The position numbers were made by a program, and so were the translations under genes. Below the pieces are notes generated by a model. It was given only the letters and a program-made list of their open reading frames with translations, searched no databases and was not told where the DNA came from. Shown in pieces: positions 43,581 through 52,894 of a stretch of DNA of 64,000 nt. The stretch is from Allocoprobacillus sp002160865 (lineage in GTDB: Bacteria > Bacillota_I > Bacilli_A > Erysipelotrichales > Coprobacillaceae): contig NZ_AP031415.1 of the NCBI RefSeq assembly GCF_042850985.1, positions 2,597,127 through 2,661,126 of the forward strand, written 5' to 3'. How positions within the stretch are numbered: the stretch's first letter is position 1; the number at the start of each line of letters is the position of its first letter.

Positions 43581-44477
43581 TTAATAACCCTTCTTTTCAA
43601 ATCTTTCCATTGCATCAAATAATAATTGTTTATTGGCTTGTGTTGTTGGAATTAAAGGTCTTCTTACCATTTCCCCACAAACACCCATTTTCTTTAAAGC
43701 TGCTTTAGGCATAATTGGGTTAACATCAACAAATAAATATTTGCTGACATCATTAAAATCATATGCCATTTCTTGTGCCAGTTTCATATCACCTTTTAAT
43801 ACAGCTTGAGCAAATTTTTCTGTTTCTCTTGGATAAAGATTAGATAATACAGAAATCACACCTTTTCCTCCAGCTGCTATAAACGGTAAAATATTATCAT
43901 CACAACCACTGTACATATCAAAATCTAAATCTCTTGTCTGTGTTAAAACATCCATTGCATAAGCAATATTATCTGTTGCATCTTTCATGGCCTTAATATT
44001 TCTATGTTTTGCCAGTTCTACAACTGTATCTACACTAATATTCATTCCTGTACGTCCCGGAACATTATAAAGAATCATTGGAATATCCACACGATCAGCA
44101 ATATAAGTATAATGTTCAATAAGCCCTCTTTGACTTGTTTTATTGTAGTATGGTGTCACAACTAATATTGCATCAGCTCCTACTTCCTTAGCAAACTTTG
44201 CTTTTTTCAAAGCTGTTTCTGTATCATTAGAACCTGCACCTGCAATGACTTTGATACCTGTTCCTTTTGTCATTTCCATAACAATTTTTGTTAATTCAAA
44301 TTCTTCATCAATATGAATTGTTGGTGTTTCACCTGTTGTTCCATTTACTAAAATAGCTTGAACACCACCATCAATCATTCTTTGAACTTGTCTTTTAAAA
44401 CCATCATAATCAATACTTCCATCATCTAACATGGGTAATACAAGCGCAACAGCACTTCCTTCAAAAATTGGTTCCAT
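43581..44477 (-). CDS. dapA: 4-hydroxy-tetrahydrodipicolinate synthase
   Basis: 298 residues, TIM barrel. NGTTGETPTI near residue 43, PYYNKTSQRGLIEHY (catalytic Tyr near 133), LYNVPGRTGMNI, Schiff-base Lys in IKAMKDATDN near 161, and YSGCDDNILPF. It condenses pyruvate with aspartate semialdehyde, the committed lysine/DAP step. Follows the ACT gene by 11 bp. Confidence 0.97.
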   Translation of the reverse strand: MEPIFEGSAVALVLPMLDDGSIDYDGFKRQVQRMIDGGVQAILVNGTTGETPTIHIDEEFELTKIVMEMTKGTGIKVIAGAGSNDTETALKKAKFAKEVGADAILVVTPYYNKTSQRGLIEHYTYIADRVDIPMILYNVPGRTGMNISVDTVVELAKHRNIKAMKDATDNIAYAMDVLTQTRDLDFDMYSGCDDNILPFIAAGGKGVISVLSNLYPRETEKFAQAVLKGDMKLAQEMAYDFNDVSKYLFVDVNPIMPKAALKKMGVCGEMVRRPLIPTTQANKQLLFDAMERFEKKGY

Positions 44478-44488
44478 AAATAACCCTC

Positions 44489-44938
44489 CTATTTATATTC
44501 TTTTTTTATTTCTGACATAGCTAAATCAACACATTCCAATGGAATAACACAAGAAATAGATACTTCTGATGTTGTGACTTGAAGCAAAGGAATTTGATGT
44601 TTTCCTAAAACAGTAAATACTGCTGCTGCCACACCTACTTCATCTTTCATAGCATCACTTTCAATCTTAATTTTAGCGACTTGTCTATTTTGATAAATTT
44701 GTATACGTGGATGTTTTGTTCTTATTAAAGACAGTGCTTCATCTAAATTCTTTTGATCATCTTGACTACATGTAAAATCAATACGCATTTCATCTTCTAA
44801 AATCACTTCTGAAATCATATCAATATTCACATTCATTGAAGAAATTGTTTGAAAAATATCTCCAACAAATAATGAATTCTTTTCTACATTCATCAATTTG
44901 ACTTGAATAATATGACTATCAGATTCAATCAATTTCAT
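44489..44938 (-). CDS. stand-alone aspartokinase-type ACT-domain protein
   Basis: 149 residues with two ACT modules (about 1-72 and 78-149) and no kinase domain. The C-terminal half VAKIKIESDAMKDEVGVAAA, then TTSEVSISCVIPLE, matches the regulatory end of LysC, and the whole length resembles the separately translated beta subunit of B. subtilis aspartokinase II. It heads the lysine operon under the L-box, so it may bind lysine and regulate a catalytic aspartokinase encoded elsewhere (inference). ATG 44938 is six bases from AAGGTG; the upstream GTG overlaps the RBS. Confidence 0.8.
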   Translation of the reverse strand: MKLIESDSHIIQVKLMNVEKNSLFVGDIFQTISSMNVNIDMISEVILEDEMRIDFTCSQDDQKNLDEALSLIRTKHPRIQIYQNRQVAKIKIESDAMKDEVGVAAAVFTVLGKHQIPLLQVTTSEVSISCVIPLECVDLAMSEIKKEYK

Positions 44939-44960
44939 TACTTTCACCTTCTTTTATTAA

Positions 44961-45175
44961 TAAAAAATTGCAATGGGACCATTGCAATAATAAAGATGAT
45001 TTTATTAAGCAATAGCACACCACTTTATCCTAAAGTGACAGTGATATAGATATTCTCTATACCCCCAGGCAATAATCACATGCAAATAATTATCCCTTCG
45101 GCAATCGTTCCTCCTTCTTTTTTAGTTGCACCTATTCATATAAAAGAACTCTTAACTCTTGCACCTCTATCTTTT
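44961..45175 (-). promoter_or_regulatory. lysine riboswitch (L box)
   Basis: Minus-strand landmarks in order: AGATAGAGGTGCAAG, AGGTGCAACTAAAAAAGAAG, GGAGGAACGATTGCCGAAGG, TTGCCTGGGGGTATAGAG, TATCACTGTCAC, then a terminator ATTGCAATGG/CCATTGCAAT (44988-44967) with a T run. These match the conserved L-box core. Lysine binding should favour termination ahead of the ACT-dapA-dapB-lysA genes. Confidence 0.94.
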
Positions 45176-45179
45176 TTTA

Positions 45180-45208
45180 ATACTATCATATGCGTTCTTT
45201 GAAAGCAA
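45180..45208 (-). promoter_or_regulatory. promoter of the lysine operon
   Basis: Minus-strand TTGCTT (45208-45203), 17-bp spacer, TAGTAT (45185-45180), a few bases before the riboswitch aptamer. Confidence 0.6.
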
Positions 45209-45264
45209 CCTTTATTTTTTGTTCAATTATGTTATACTTGTAAAAAAGAAAAGAGGTGTTCTTC

Positions 45265-46323
45265 ATGATGCTTTTATTCTATACAATTTTATCTCTCTTT
45301 CTCATTATAGCACCTTTTTACTACTTCCTGTGTATATTTAAATATATGAAAAAAAGTGGACGTTATATTCTTTATCTTTGTACAAGTTTATCAATAGTCA
45401 CTATTTTATTGAAAGTTTTATTGAAACCATCTTTTGATTTATGGTTTAACATTGTTAGCTTTTATATACTTTGTAGCTTTCTTTTGATGTTATGTTTGTT
45501 GATTTATCAACTCTGGTGTCATATTTTTAAGCAATCTTTTCAAAAATGGATTCTTTTCATATGTGTATTTATATCTATTTTTACAACTGGGATAGGTTAC
45601 TATTCTCATTTTCATAAAGAAATAACACATTATAATATTTTAATTCATAAAGAAACATCTTTAGATTCTTTAAACATAGCATTTATTAGTGATATTCATA
45701 TTGGCAGTGGAACAACACCTCAAGATATTCAAAATCTTGTAAAAAAACTTAATCAAAAACAATATGATTTAGTATGTTTAGGTGGAGATATTTTTGATGA
45801 ATCCTCATCTATTGATAGTATTCATCAGGCCTTACAAATTCTTTCAACAATCCATAGCCAATATGGTATTATTGCGATTGATGGTAATCATGAAAAATAT
45901 ATATCTCTTTCTACTCGTGAACTCTATCAAAAATACAATATAACTTATTTAAATGAAAACTTTGTATGTATTGATGGTCTTTTTAATATAATAGGACGAG
46001 AAGATGTTAGTTATCATTCTTCTCACTCTATAGAAGATATTTGTCAAAACATGGATTCATCATTACCAACTATTGTCTTAGATCATAATCCTCAACGTTA
46101 CCAAGAAAACTTAGAGATTGCTGATCTACAACTTTCAGGTCATACTCATGCAGGACAAGTCTTTCCTGGTTCTATTATTACTGGATTGATTTATGATAAT
46201 GACTATGGTTTATTAACAAATCAAGATCAATCTTTGATTGTTTCTAGTGGTTTTGGATCATGGGGTTATCCTATAAGATTATTGACTCATTGTGAATATA
46301 TTGAAATACATGTTTCATTTTAA
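45265..46323 (+). CDS. membrane-anchored metallophosphoesterase
   Basis: 352 residues. About four N-terminal TM segments (residues 1-115), then a calcineurin-like phosphoesterase domain: AFISDIHIGSG near 142 (D-x-H), LGGDIFDE (GD), DGNHEKY (GNH), VLDHNP and LSGHTHAGQVFPG (GHTH). All five metal motifs are intact. It resembles YkuE/YaeI-type enzymes acting outside or at the membrane; substrate unknown. ATG 45265 follows AAGAGGTG. Confidence 0.92.
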   Translation: MMLLFYTILSLFLIIAPFYYFLCIFKYMKKSGRYILYLCTSLSIVTILLKVLLKPSFDLWFNIVSFYILCSFLLMLCLLIYQLWCHIFKQSFQKWILFICVFISIFTTGIGYYSHFHKEITHYNILIHKETSLDSLNIAFISDIHIGSGTTPQDIQNLVKKLNQKQYDLVCLGGDIFDESSSIDSIHQALQILSTIHSQYGIIAIDGNHEKYISLSTRELYQKYNITYLNENFVCIDGLFNIIGREDVSYHSSHSIEDICQNMDSSLPTIVLDHNPQRYQENLEIADLQLSGHTHAGQVFPGSIITGLIYDNDYGLLTNQDQSLIVSSGFGSWGYPIRLLTHCEYIEIHVSF

Positions 46324-46393
46324 GAAAAAATTTTTTTATGGTAGACTTTTGATTTCAAATAATATATCATATGAAAAGCGAGGTAAGGGTTAT

Positions 46394-47062
46394 ATGGTTA
46401 TAGAATTAGATAGTCAATATGAAAATAGAAAAGAAGTAATTGAAGGTATTGTAAAAAAGATTATTGAAGAACATCACATTGAAATATCTGAAGTATCTTT
46501 TGATAATTTAATTATTCATCTTTCTTTATGTCTTTCTAGAGAAATTAATGGAACTTATATTCCAACAAGTGAAAGTCAAATTAATCATTTAGAAAATCAC
46601 GAATATTATCAAGTTTCTAAACAAATTGTTAATGAATTAGATCAACAATTTCATGTTGAAATAGATGGAAATCAAGTTCAATATGTTACAATGTATCTAG
46701 CAAATATCAATCTTTTAGATATTGATTTTAATTGTGAATTTGATTTATGTGATGATGAAACTGAAGATATTATTAATGAAACTATTAATCGTATTCAAAA
46801 CGATCTTCAATTAGATTTAAGAAAAAATAAAGAGTTCTATACAGGTATGACATTACATTTCTATCCTGCATTAGATCGTTTACAAAATAATCGTCAACTC
46901 ACTGATAATCCATTAAAAGATAAGATTCAAGCTCAATTTCAATTAGAATATAAATGTGCTGAAATCTTTAATGACATTGTGGAACAACATTATCATAAAA
47001 GATTTAATGAACATGAATTAGCTTATATTGCTTTACATTTTGGTACAGCATTAAAAAAATAA
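46394..47062 (+). CDS. PRD-only protein (two PTS-regulation domains, no HTH)
   Basis: 222 residues. PRD1 (about 5-105) contains VSFDNLIIHLSLCLSRE with the conserved His; PRD2 (about 110-222) contains GMTLHFYPALDRLQNNRQLT, the NPL motif and ELAYIALHFGTALKK. Antiterminators/activators of the LicT/LicR type normally have an N-terminal RNA- or DNA-binding domain, missing here. ATG 46394 follows GAGGTAAGGG; in-frame upstream codons do not encode an HTH. It may act as a phospho-sensing partner for another protein (inference). Confidence 0.85.
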   Translation: MVIELDSQYENRKEVIEGIVKKIIEEHHIEISEVSFDNLIIHLSLCLSREINGTYIPTSESQINHLENHEYYQVSKQIVNELDQQFHVEIDGNQVQYVTMYLANINLLDIDFNCEFDLCDDETEDIINETINRIQNDLQLDLRKNKEFYTGMTLHFYPALDRLQNNRQLTDNPLKDKIQAQFQLEYKCAEIFNDIVEQHYHKRFNEHELAYIALHFGTALKK

Positions 47063-47071
47063 AATGAAATT

Positions 47072-47110
47072 AACCAGAAATCATACAGAGTGATATGACT
47101 TCTGGTTTTA
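47072..47110 (+). terminator. terminator of the PRD gene
   Basis: AACCAGAA (47072-47079) / TTCTGGTT (47100-47107) stem with further pairing in the loop and a T-rich tail. Confidence 0.65.
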
Positions 47111-47139
47111 TATTTATTATGATAAAAAGGAGAACTTAT

Positions 47140-47871
47140 ATGGATATTCATATTCAAAACTTAGACTTTGCCTATAAAAAAGAAATAATATTTCATCAGC
47201 TTAATGCATCACTTCACTTCAATAAGGATTGCATCGTTCTTATGGGACATAATGGTGCTGGAAAAACAACCCTTTTTAATCTTATATGTGGTATATTGAC
47301 ACCCCAATCTGGAAAAATAAGCATCTCTAAACCTAATGATATTGCTTATCTTCCCTATGACAGTAATCTTTACTTTAATCTTACTGTTATAGCATAATCT
47401 TACTGTTATAGCAAATATTAAATTCTGGTATCAAATATATAACAATCAATCTTTGAATTTAAATGATGCTTTCTTTAATGAATTGATTGATTGTCTGAAA
47501 TTAAGGCAACTTCTTAACAAAAAATGTATTCACTTATCTTCAGGAGAAGAAAAAAAGTTGCTTTTCTTATCACTATTTTGATTCACTCAAAACTTATGAT
47601 ATTAGATGAACCTTTTAATGGAATTGATCCCATTTCCACAATAGAAATTACAAATCTCATTAACTCATTAACAAAAAAAGGATTCAATTTTCTCATATCT
47701 TCACATCAATTGGATATTTTAGAAAAAGTTGCAACACAATATATCATCATGAAAGATTACAAAATTATTGAAATGAATTATAAAAATAAAATAAATAATG
47801 AATCATTTTATAAAAAGTATAAAGAAATATATGGAGATGAAAGTCATGAAAACATGGTTGAATATATTTAA
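47140..47871 (+). pseudogene. ABC transporter ATPase gene with two frameshifts
   Basis: Starts ATG 47140 after AAAAGGAGA. Walker A LMGHNGAGKTTLFNL is intact, then a 19-bp tandem duplication (47376-47413) introduces a TAA and a shift. The next frame gives NIKFWYQIYN...LSSGEEKKLLF (signature region) and fails after an A7 run (47550-47556); the third frame gives LMILDEPFNGIDPIST (Walker B) and LISSHQLDILEK to the stop at 47871. Removing the duplication and adding one A restores one ATPase of about 238 residues. The permease gene downstream is intact. Confidence 0.9.
47376..47413. repeat. 19-bp perfect tandem duplication
   Basis: TAATCTTACTGTTATAGCA occurs at 47376-47394 and again at 47395-47413, within the ABC ATPase gene. 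19 is not a multiple of three, so the reading frame is lost. Confidence 0.97.
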
Positions 47872-48976
47872 AATACAGCTCTATTTAAGATATCCATTGA
47901 AAACTTTATTTATTGCATTCATAAGCATGATTACCTTTGCTGCATTAACTATCTATATGAGTATCAATCCACTCAATATATTATTTACACCAGAAGTCAT
48001 GAATATTATTTCTACAAAATTAAATCTTTCTTATTTATCTCTTTTGAGTTTATCTGGTATTATCACATATTTATCTTATAATGGTTTTCTAGAAGATTCA
48101 GCTATTTTTATGTCAATGATTGCTAAAAAAATAAATCTTTTCTATATCATCTTAGCAAAGATTTCTGCCAGTCTAGTGTATTCTATTGTTCCCATTATTG
48201 CCACTTTTATTATTAATTATTTTTTTACAAATCTTCCTATACATATCTTAAGTATGCTTATTCTTTCTGAATTCATGATATTTTATATTATTTATTTTCT
48301 TGTATATTCATTATGCAATGAGAAAAACTTTGGTTTAATTCTTGCCTATACATTAGTTATATTTTCTATCATCAGTGTGCTTATTGATATCAAACTTCTT
48401 TTTATAATGACACTCCCTTTATTTATATTATGCAGTATATTCTTTTATTTACATCTTAACACTATTCTTACCAATTCAATGTTCAATATAAGAAAGGAAC
48501 CATTTTCTTATTTAAAAGAAAAAATTGATCAATTCATATATTTAACCACTTATCATATAACTTGTTTCTTCTCAAGATATTCTAATAATTATCAATTTCA
48601 GGCAATCTTATATAAAGATTTCTATTATTTTATTCTTCATTTTCCACAACTTCTTATCTTATATCTTTGTTTAATTCCTGTTCCTAAAGAATTTGTATTT
48701 GTATCTTATATGTGTCTACAATTATCAATCTATAATTTTTATAGAAGAATTGTTGTAGAAGATCGTCAACTCTTGCAGCTAAGATTAATTTCTTATAAAG
48801 CGTTTTTCATATTTAAGTTTATTATTCTTAATATTTTTAATGTCATATACTCAATCATCTTTTATTTTATCTATCCTTTTTCTATATATCAGATTTTGAT
48901 GAATATATTGATAATATTTATTATAGTTTTGTTTAATCATGTATTATCTTATTTCAAACTATTTAGATACATTTAA
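47846..48976 (+). CDS. ABC transporter membrane protein, 377 residues
   Basis: Eight to ten hydrophobic segments throughout; very Ile/Leu/Phe-rich, with few charged loops. No ABC-2 signature that I can name. ATG 47846 follows ATGGAGATG and overlaps the end of the broken ATPase gene by 26 bp, the usual ATPase-permease arrangement. Without a working ATPase it is probably non-functional, unless the ATPase lesions are sequencing errors. Confidence 0.75.
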   Translation: MKTWLNIFKIQLYLRYPLKTLFIAFISMITFAALTIYMSINPLNILFTPEVMNIISTKLNLSYLSLLSLSGIITYLSYNGFLEDSAIFMSMIAKKINLFYIILAKISASLVYSIVPIIATFIINYFFTNLPIHILSMLILSEFMIFYIIYFLVYSLCNEKNFGLILAYTLVIFSIISVLIDIKLLFIMTLPLFILCSIFFYLHLNTILTNSMFNIRKEPFSYLKEKIDQFIYLTTYHITCFFSRYSNNYQFQAILYKDFYYFILHFPQLLILYLCLIPVPKEFVFVSYMCLQLSIYNFYRRIVVEDRQLLQLRLISYKAFFIFKFIILNIFNVIYSIIFYFIYPFSIYQILMNILIIFIIVLFNHVLSYFKLFRYI

Positions 48977-48987
48977 TGAATATGTAT

Positions 48988-49018
48988 AAAGGGAATCCTA
49001 TATGAGATTCCCTTTTTT
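48988..49018. terminator. bidirectional terminator, permease / MATE
   Basis: AAAGGGAATC (48988-48997) / GATTCCCTTT (49006-49015), 10-bp stem, between convergent genes. Confidence 0.8.
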
Positions 49019-49025
49019 ATTTAGT

Positions 49026-50369
49026 CTAAACAAATGCATGTTTACGAACTTTAAAATAACAAATAAGTTGTGCTGTTAAAGTTAAAATCCATGAAATTGG
49101 ATAAGAAACATAAAGTATAAATAAACTATGATTCATTTGGAAAATGGTAAAAATCCAAATAACTCTAAATAGACAAGCTCCTGTTAAAGAGATAAGCATT
49201 GGCATCATGGAATAACCCATACCTCTTAAACTTCCTACAATGACATCCATAATACCACATAAAAAATAGGATGCACTTACAATACTTAAACGAATAAGAC
49301 CAGATGAAATAACTTGTGGATCAGTTGAATAAATTGTTAATAAAATATTTCCTAATAGATAAGCTCCAAATCCTAAAACAAAACCTATAACACTAACAAC
49401 AGCTAAACATCTTACGAGAATTTGATTCACTCTTGAATAATTTTTTGCTCCCATATTTTGACTTGTAAAACTTAAAGATGTCTGATAAATAGAGTTCATA
49501 GCTGTATAAACAAATCCTTCAATATTACTTGCTGAAGTATTACCGGCGACTATAATAGAACCAAATGAATTGACTGATGATTGAATTAAAACATTAGAAA
49601 TATTAAAAACCATTCCCTGTAATCCTGCAGGTAAACCAATTTTCAACATTTTAATTAATTTATCTTTATGAAAATGTAATTTATCTTTTGATAATTTTAA
49701 AACACCATCTGCTTGAATCAAACATCTCATGACTAATATAGCAGAAATACATTCAGACATAGCAGTAGAAATTGCAACTCCAGCAACTCCTAAATGAAAT
49801 ACAATGACAAATATTAAATTAAATATCACATTAATAATACCTGCCAATGTTAAAAAATAAAGTGGTCTTTTGGTATCACCAACAGTTCTTAATAATGCTG
49901 CCCCAAAGTTATAAATCATAAAACCTGGCATACCAACAAAATAAATACGCATATAAAGTGTTGCTAAATCAATAACATCACTTGGTGTCCCCATCAGCTG
50001 TAACATAGGTTCAGCTAGAATATTTCCCACAAATATCATGAGAATTCCACCATAAATAGCTGTACAGATGGCAGTATGTACTGTTTCCGATGCATTTTTA
50101 TCATCGTTAGCTCCACAAAATCTTCCAAATAAAACATTAGCACCAACAGATATTCCGATAAACAAATTGACCAATAAGTTAATCAAAGAACTTGTCGAAC
50201 CTACAGCTGCTAAAGCTTCACTTCCCGTAAATCTTCCAACAACAATAATATCTGCTGCATTAAAAAGTAACTGTAATATCCCCGATAGCATCAATGGTAC
50301 TGAAAAAATAATAATTTGTTTTAACAATGGTCCATGACACATATCAATTTCATAACTTCTACTCATCAT
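49026..50369 (-). CDS. MATE family efflux transporter
   Basis: 447 residues, twelve TM segments in two homologous halves (SVPLMLSGILQLLFNAADII near residue 20; KIGLPAGLQGMVFNISNVLI near 245). MatE proteins export cationic drugs or metabolites in exchange for Na+ or H+. Two adjacent ATGs (50369, 50366) follow GGGGAG; either is possible. Monocistronic. Confidence 0.92.
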   Translation of the reverse strand: MMSRSYEIDMCHGPLLKQIIIFSVPLMLSGILQLLFNAADIIVVGRFTGSEALAAVGSTSSLINLLVNLFIGISVGANVLFGRFCGANDDKNASETVHTAICTAIYGGILMIFVGNILAEPMLQLMGTPSDVIDLATLYMRIYFVGMPGFMIYNFGAALLRTVGDTKRPLYFLTLAGIINVIFNLIFVIVFHLGVAGVAISTAMSECISAILVMRCLIQADGVLKLSKDKLHFHKDKLIKMLKIGLPAGLQGMVFNISNVLIQSSVNSFGSIIVAGNTSASNIEGFVYTAMNSIYQTSLSFTSQNMGAKNYSRVNQILVRCLAVVSVIGFVLGFGAYLLGNILLTIYSTDPQVISSGLIRLSIVSASYFLCGIMDVIVGSLRGMGYSMMPMLISLTGACLFRVIWIFTIFQMNHSLFILYVSYPISWILTLTAQLICYFKVRKHAFV

Positions 50370-50468
50370 ATTCTCCCCTTTCCCTCGTTTGATTATTATA
50401 GCACTCTTGTCTAAAAATAAGGAATCTTTTCTCTTTTTGAAATGAAAAAGATTAATTTCTTCATCTTC

Positions 50469-50690
50469 TTACTTACGTTTCAATATTAAATATAAAACAT
50501 ATAAAATCACACATTCCAAAAGACAGGCTAATGTCAATAATATAGCAAAATAACTGATGATAGAAAGTGTAGAATTATTTCGATTAAAAGCTGTAACAAC
50601 CAGAAAAACAATCATACTAATTAAACCAATGGTTCTTAAATATTTAAAAAATTTATAATATCTTTCTGCTAAAAATTGATACTTTTTCAT
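50469..50690 (-). CDS. small two-TM membrane protein, 73 residues
   Basis: Basic N terminus (MKKYQFLAERYYKFFKYL) and two TM segments (about 20-38 and 44-70). No family recognised. It follows mnmE by two bases on the same strand, so it is likely cotranscribed with it. Confidence 0.6.
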   Translation of the reverse strand: MKKYQFLAERYYKFFKYLRTIGLISMIVFLVVTAFNRNNSTLSIISYFAILLTLACLLECVILYVLYLILKRK

Positions 50691-50692
50691 CT

Positions 50693-52027
50693 TTATTTAC
50701 CTATACAAAAGCGTTTAAATAATTCATCTAATAAATCTTCTTTTGCTCTTTCTCCTAATATTTCTTTTAAACTTTCCCAGCTATCATATAAATCAGTAAC
50801 AATTAAATCTGTTGGTATAGATTGTTCCATCGCTATAATAGCATTTTTTAATGACTGATTGGCTCTTTCTAATAATTGAATTTGTCTGGCATTCGCTAAT
50901 ATATCATCTTGTGAAGATGTAATTTTTCCTAATTCAAACATTTCTTTAATCTTTTGAATTAATGGCTCTATATCATGATTCTTCGCACTAATTTCAATAC
51001 CATCAATATCATTGATTTGTCCTTGATCCTTTTTATTTATAACAATAATTCTTTGCGTATCTTTAGATAATTCTAATAATTCCTGATCTTCCCTCGTTAG
51101 TGGTTGAGAACCATCTAATACAAGTAATACTAAATCTGCTTGATGAATCAGTTCTTTTGATTTATGAACACCAATATTTTCAACAACATCATCAGTATCT
51201 CTGATGCCTGCTGTATCAATCATGTTTAAAACAATATGATCCAAACGAATCGTTCCTTCAACAATATCTCTTGTTGTTCCTGCAATATCTGTAACAATCG
51301 CTTTATCTTCATCTAATAAAGCATTCAATAAACTTGATTTTCCAACATTAGGTTTTCCTATAATCACAGTAGAAATACCATCTTTTAATAAATGAACATT
51401 TTTAGATGAATCAATAATATGATTCATCTTTTCTTGTAATTGAACACTTCTAGGAAGTAGAGATTGAGCTGTTAATTCTTCTACATCTTCATATTCAGGA
51501 TAATCAATATTGACTTCTATTTGGGTAATAATTTGAATGAGATCTTCTTTTAAATCTTCAATAAAATGACTGATATTTCCTTGTATTCCTTTTAATGCTA
51601 ATTGAGAAGCATAATCATTTTTGGCACTAATCAAATCACTAATTGCTTCAGCCTGTGATAAATCAATACGTCCATTTAAAAAAGCTCTTTTAGAAAATTC
51701 TCCATGTTCTGCCATACGGGCACCTTTTTTTAAACAAAGGTTTAACACCTTTTGTGTAATAAAAATACCACCATGACAGTTAATCTCTACCATTTCTTCA
51801 CCAGTAAATGTTTTATGTCCTCGATATATATTTACTAAAACTTCATCTATTTTTTCATTGCCATCTTTTATAAATCCATATGTAATCGTATGACTTGCTT
51901 TATCCATGATTTTTCCTGTAAAAAACGCTTGAACAAAAGCTATACAGTCTTTTCCACTTAATCGAATAATAGATATAGCTGCTTCTAATCTTGAAGTCGC
52001 TATTGCAACAATAATATCATCATTCAT
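50693..52027 (-). CDS. mnmE: tRNA uridine-5-carboxymethylaminomethyl(34) synthesis GTPase
   Basis: 444 residues. N-terminal tetrahydrofolate-binding domain (IVAIATSRLEAAISIIRLSG), helical domain, inserted G domain (IIGKPNVGKSSLLNAL near 218, DIAGTTRD, DTAGIRDT, INKKDQ) and the C-terminal catalytic FCIGK with its cysteine. With MnmG it modifies wobble U34 in tRNAs. ATG 52027 follows GAAAGGAAATG; upstream in-frame ATG lacks support. In many Firmicutes it directly follows jag; here it is about 9.5 kb away. Confidence 0.97.
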   Translation of the reverse strand: MNDDIIVAIATSRLEAAISIIRLSGKDCIAFVQAFFTGKIMDKASHTITYGFIKDGNEKIDEVLVNIYRGHKTFTGEEMVEINCHGGIFITQKVLNLCLKKGARMAEHGEFSKRAFLNGRIDLSQAEAISDLISAKNDYASQLALKGIQGNISHFIEDLKEDLIQIITQIEVNIDYPEYEDVEELTAQSLLPRSVQLQEKMNHIIDSSKNVHLLKDGISTVIIGKPNVGKSSLLNALLDEDKAIVTDIAGTTRDIVEGTIRLDHIVLNMIDTAGIRDTDDVVENIGVHKSKELIHQADLVLLVLDGSQPLTREDQELLELSKDTQRIIVINKKDQGQINDIDGIEISAKNHDIEPLIQKIKEMFELGKITSSQDDILANARQIQLLERANQSLKNAIIAMEQSIPTDLIVTDLYDSWESLKEILGERAKEDLLDELFKRFCIGK

Positions 52028-52092
52028 GAAATCATTTCCTTTCTTTTTCATATAGTATAACAATATCTTTTCAAAATATCTATGCAGATATA

Positions 52093-52118
52093 GAAAAAAG
52101 GAAACAAAAAGTTTCCTT
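52093..52118 (-). terminator. terminator of the ABC/FtsX module
   Basis: Minus-strand AAGGAAAC / GTTTCCTT stem followed by TTTTTTC, at the stop codon of the ATPase gene. Confidence 0.7.
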
Positions 52119-52894
52119 CATCCATTTTGAAATAACATATATCTTTCTTGAGAATTCAATTTCACAATATGTTTAAAGTATTCATTTTGATTTTGAAAAT
52201 CATCTCTATGCAACTGTTCTGTTATTTTTCCATCTTGTATAGATAATAATCTTGATGCATAAGATGCAACCATAACATCATGAGTGACTAATACAATCGT
52301 TTTACGTTCTTTTTCATGAAATGCTTTTAAAATATTCATTAATTCAAAGGTATTTTGACTATCGAGATTTCCTGTAGGTTCATCAGCAATAATCATCTCT
52401 GGTTGCCGTATAAATGCTCTTGCTATGGCAACTCTTTGTTTTTGTCCTCCTGAACATTCTCCCGGATATTTTTTTAATATATCTTCAACTCCTATTTTAT
52501 AAGAAATTTTTTGTACTCTTTCTTTAATCTTGTTGGTAGGGACATTATTCATTGATAAGGGAAAAGCAATGTTTTCTTCAATTGTTAAATAATCTAAAAG
52601 TTGATAATCTTGAAATATAAAACCAATTTTTTGATTTCTAAACTGACAAATTTCATAATCAGTGAAATGAGATAAGGGTTGACCATATAAATAAACCTGA
52701 CCATCTGTAGGTTGATCCATCGTTGACAGACATTGAATTAAAGTTGTTTTTCCTGAACCCGATGGCCCCATAATAGCAATAAATTCTCCGTCTTTCACTT
52801 CTAAGGAAACATGATCCAATGATTTCACTGGATAATCTGTCATCTGGTCATATATTTTTGTTAGACTTTGAGCCACTATAATAACATCATTCAT
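52118..52894 (-). CDS. ABC transporter ATPase, MacB/LolD/BceA type
   Basis: 258 residues. Walker A IMGPSGSGKTTLIQCL near residue 40, Q-loop FIFQDYQLLD, signature CSGGQKQRVAIARAF near 145, Walker B IIADEPTGNLD, switch VTHDV. All motifs intact. It overlaps the permease gene end by 4 bp. Probably energises the adjacent FtsX-type permease. ATG 52894 follows AAGGAGGA. Confidence 0.93.
   Translation of the reverse strand: MNDVIIVAQSLTKIYDQMTDYPVKSLDHVSLEVKDGEFIAIMGPSGSGKTTLIQCLSTMDQPTDGQVYLYGQPLSHFTDYEICQFRNQKIGFIFQDYQLLDYLTIEENIAFPLSMNNVPTNKIKERVQKISYKIGVEDILKKYPGECSGGQKQRVAIARAFIRQPEMIIADEPTGNLDSQNTFELMNILKAFHEKERKTIVLVTHDVMVASYASRLLSIQDGKITEQLHRDDFQNQNEYFKHIVKLNSQERYMLFQNG

Noticed and set aside
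44961..45175. T-box as the leader of the lysine operon
   Set aside because: The T-box core is absent, while L-box core elements are present in order.
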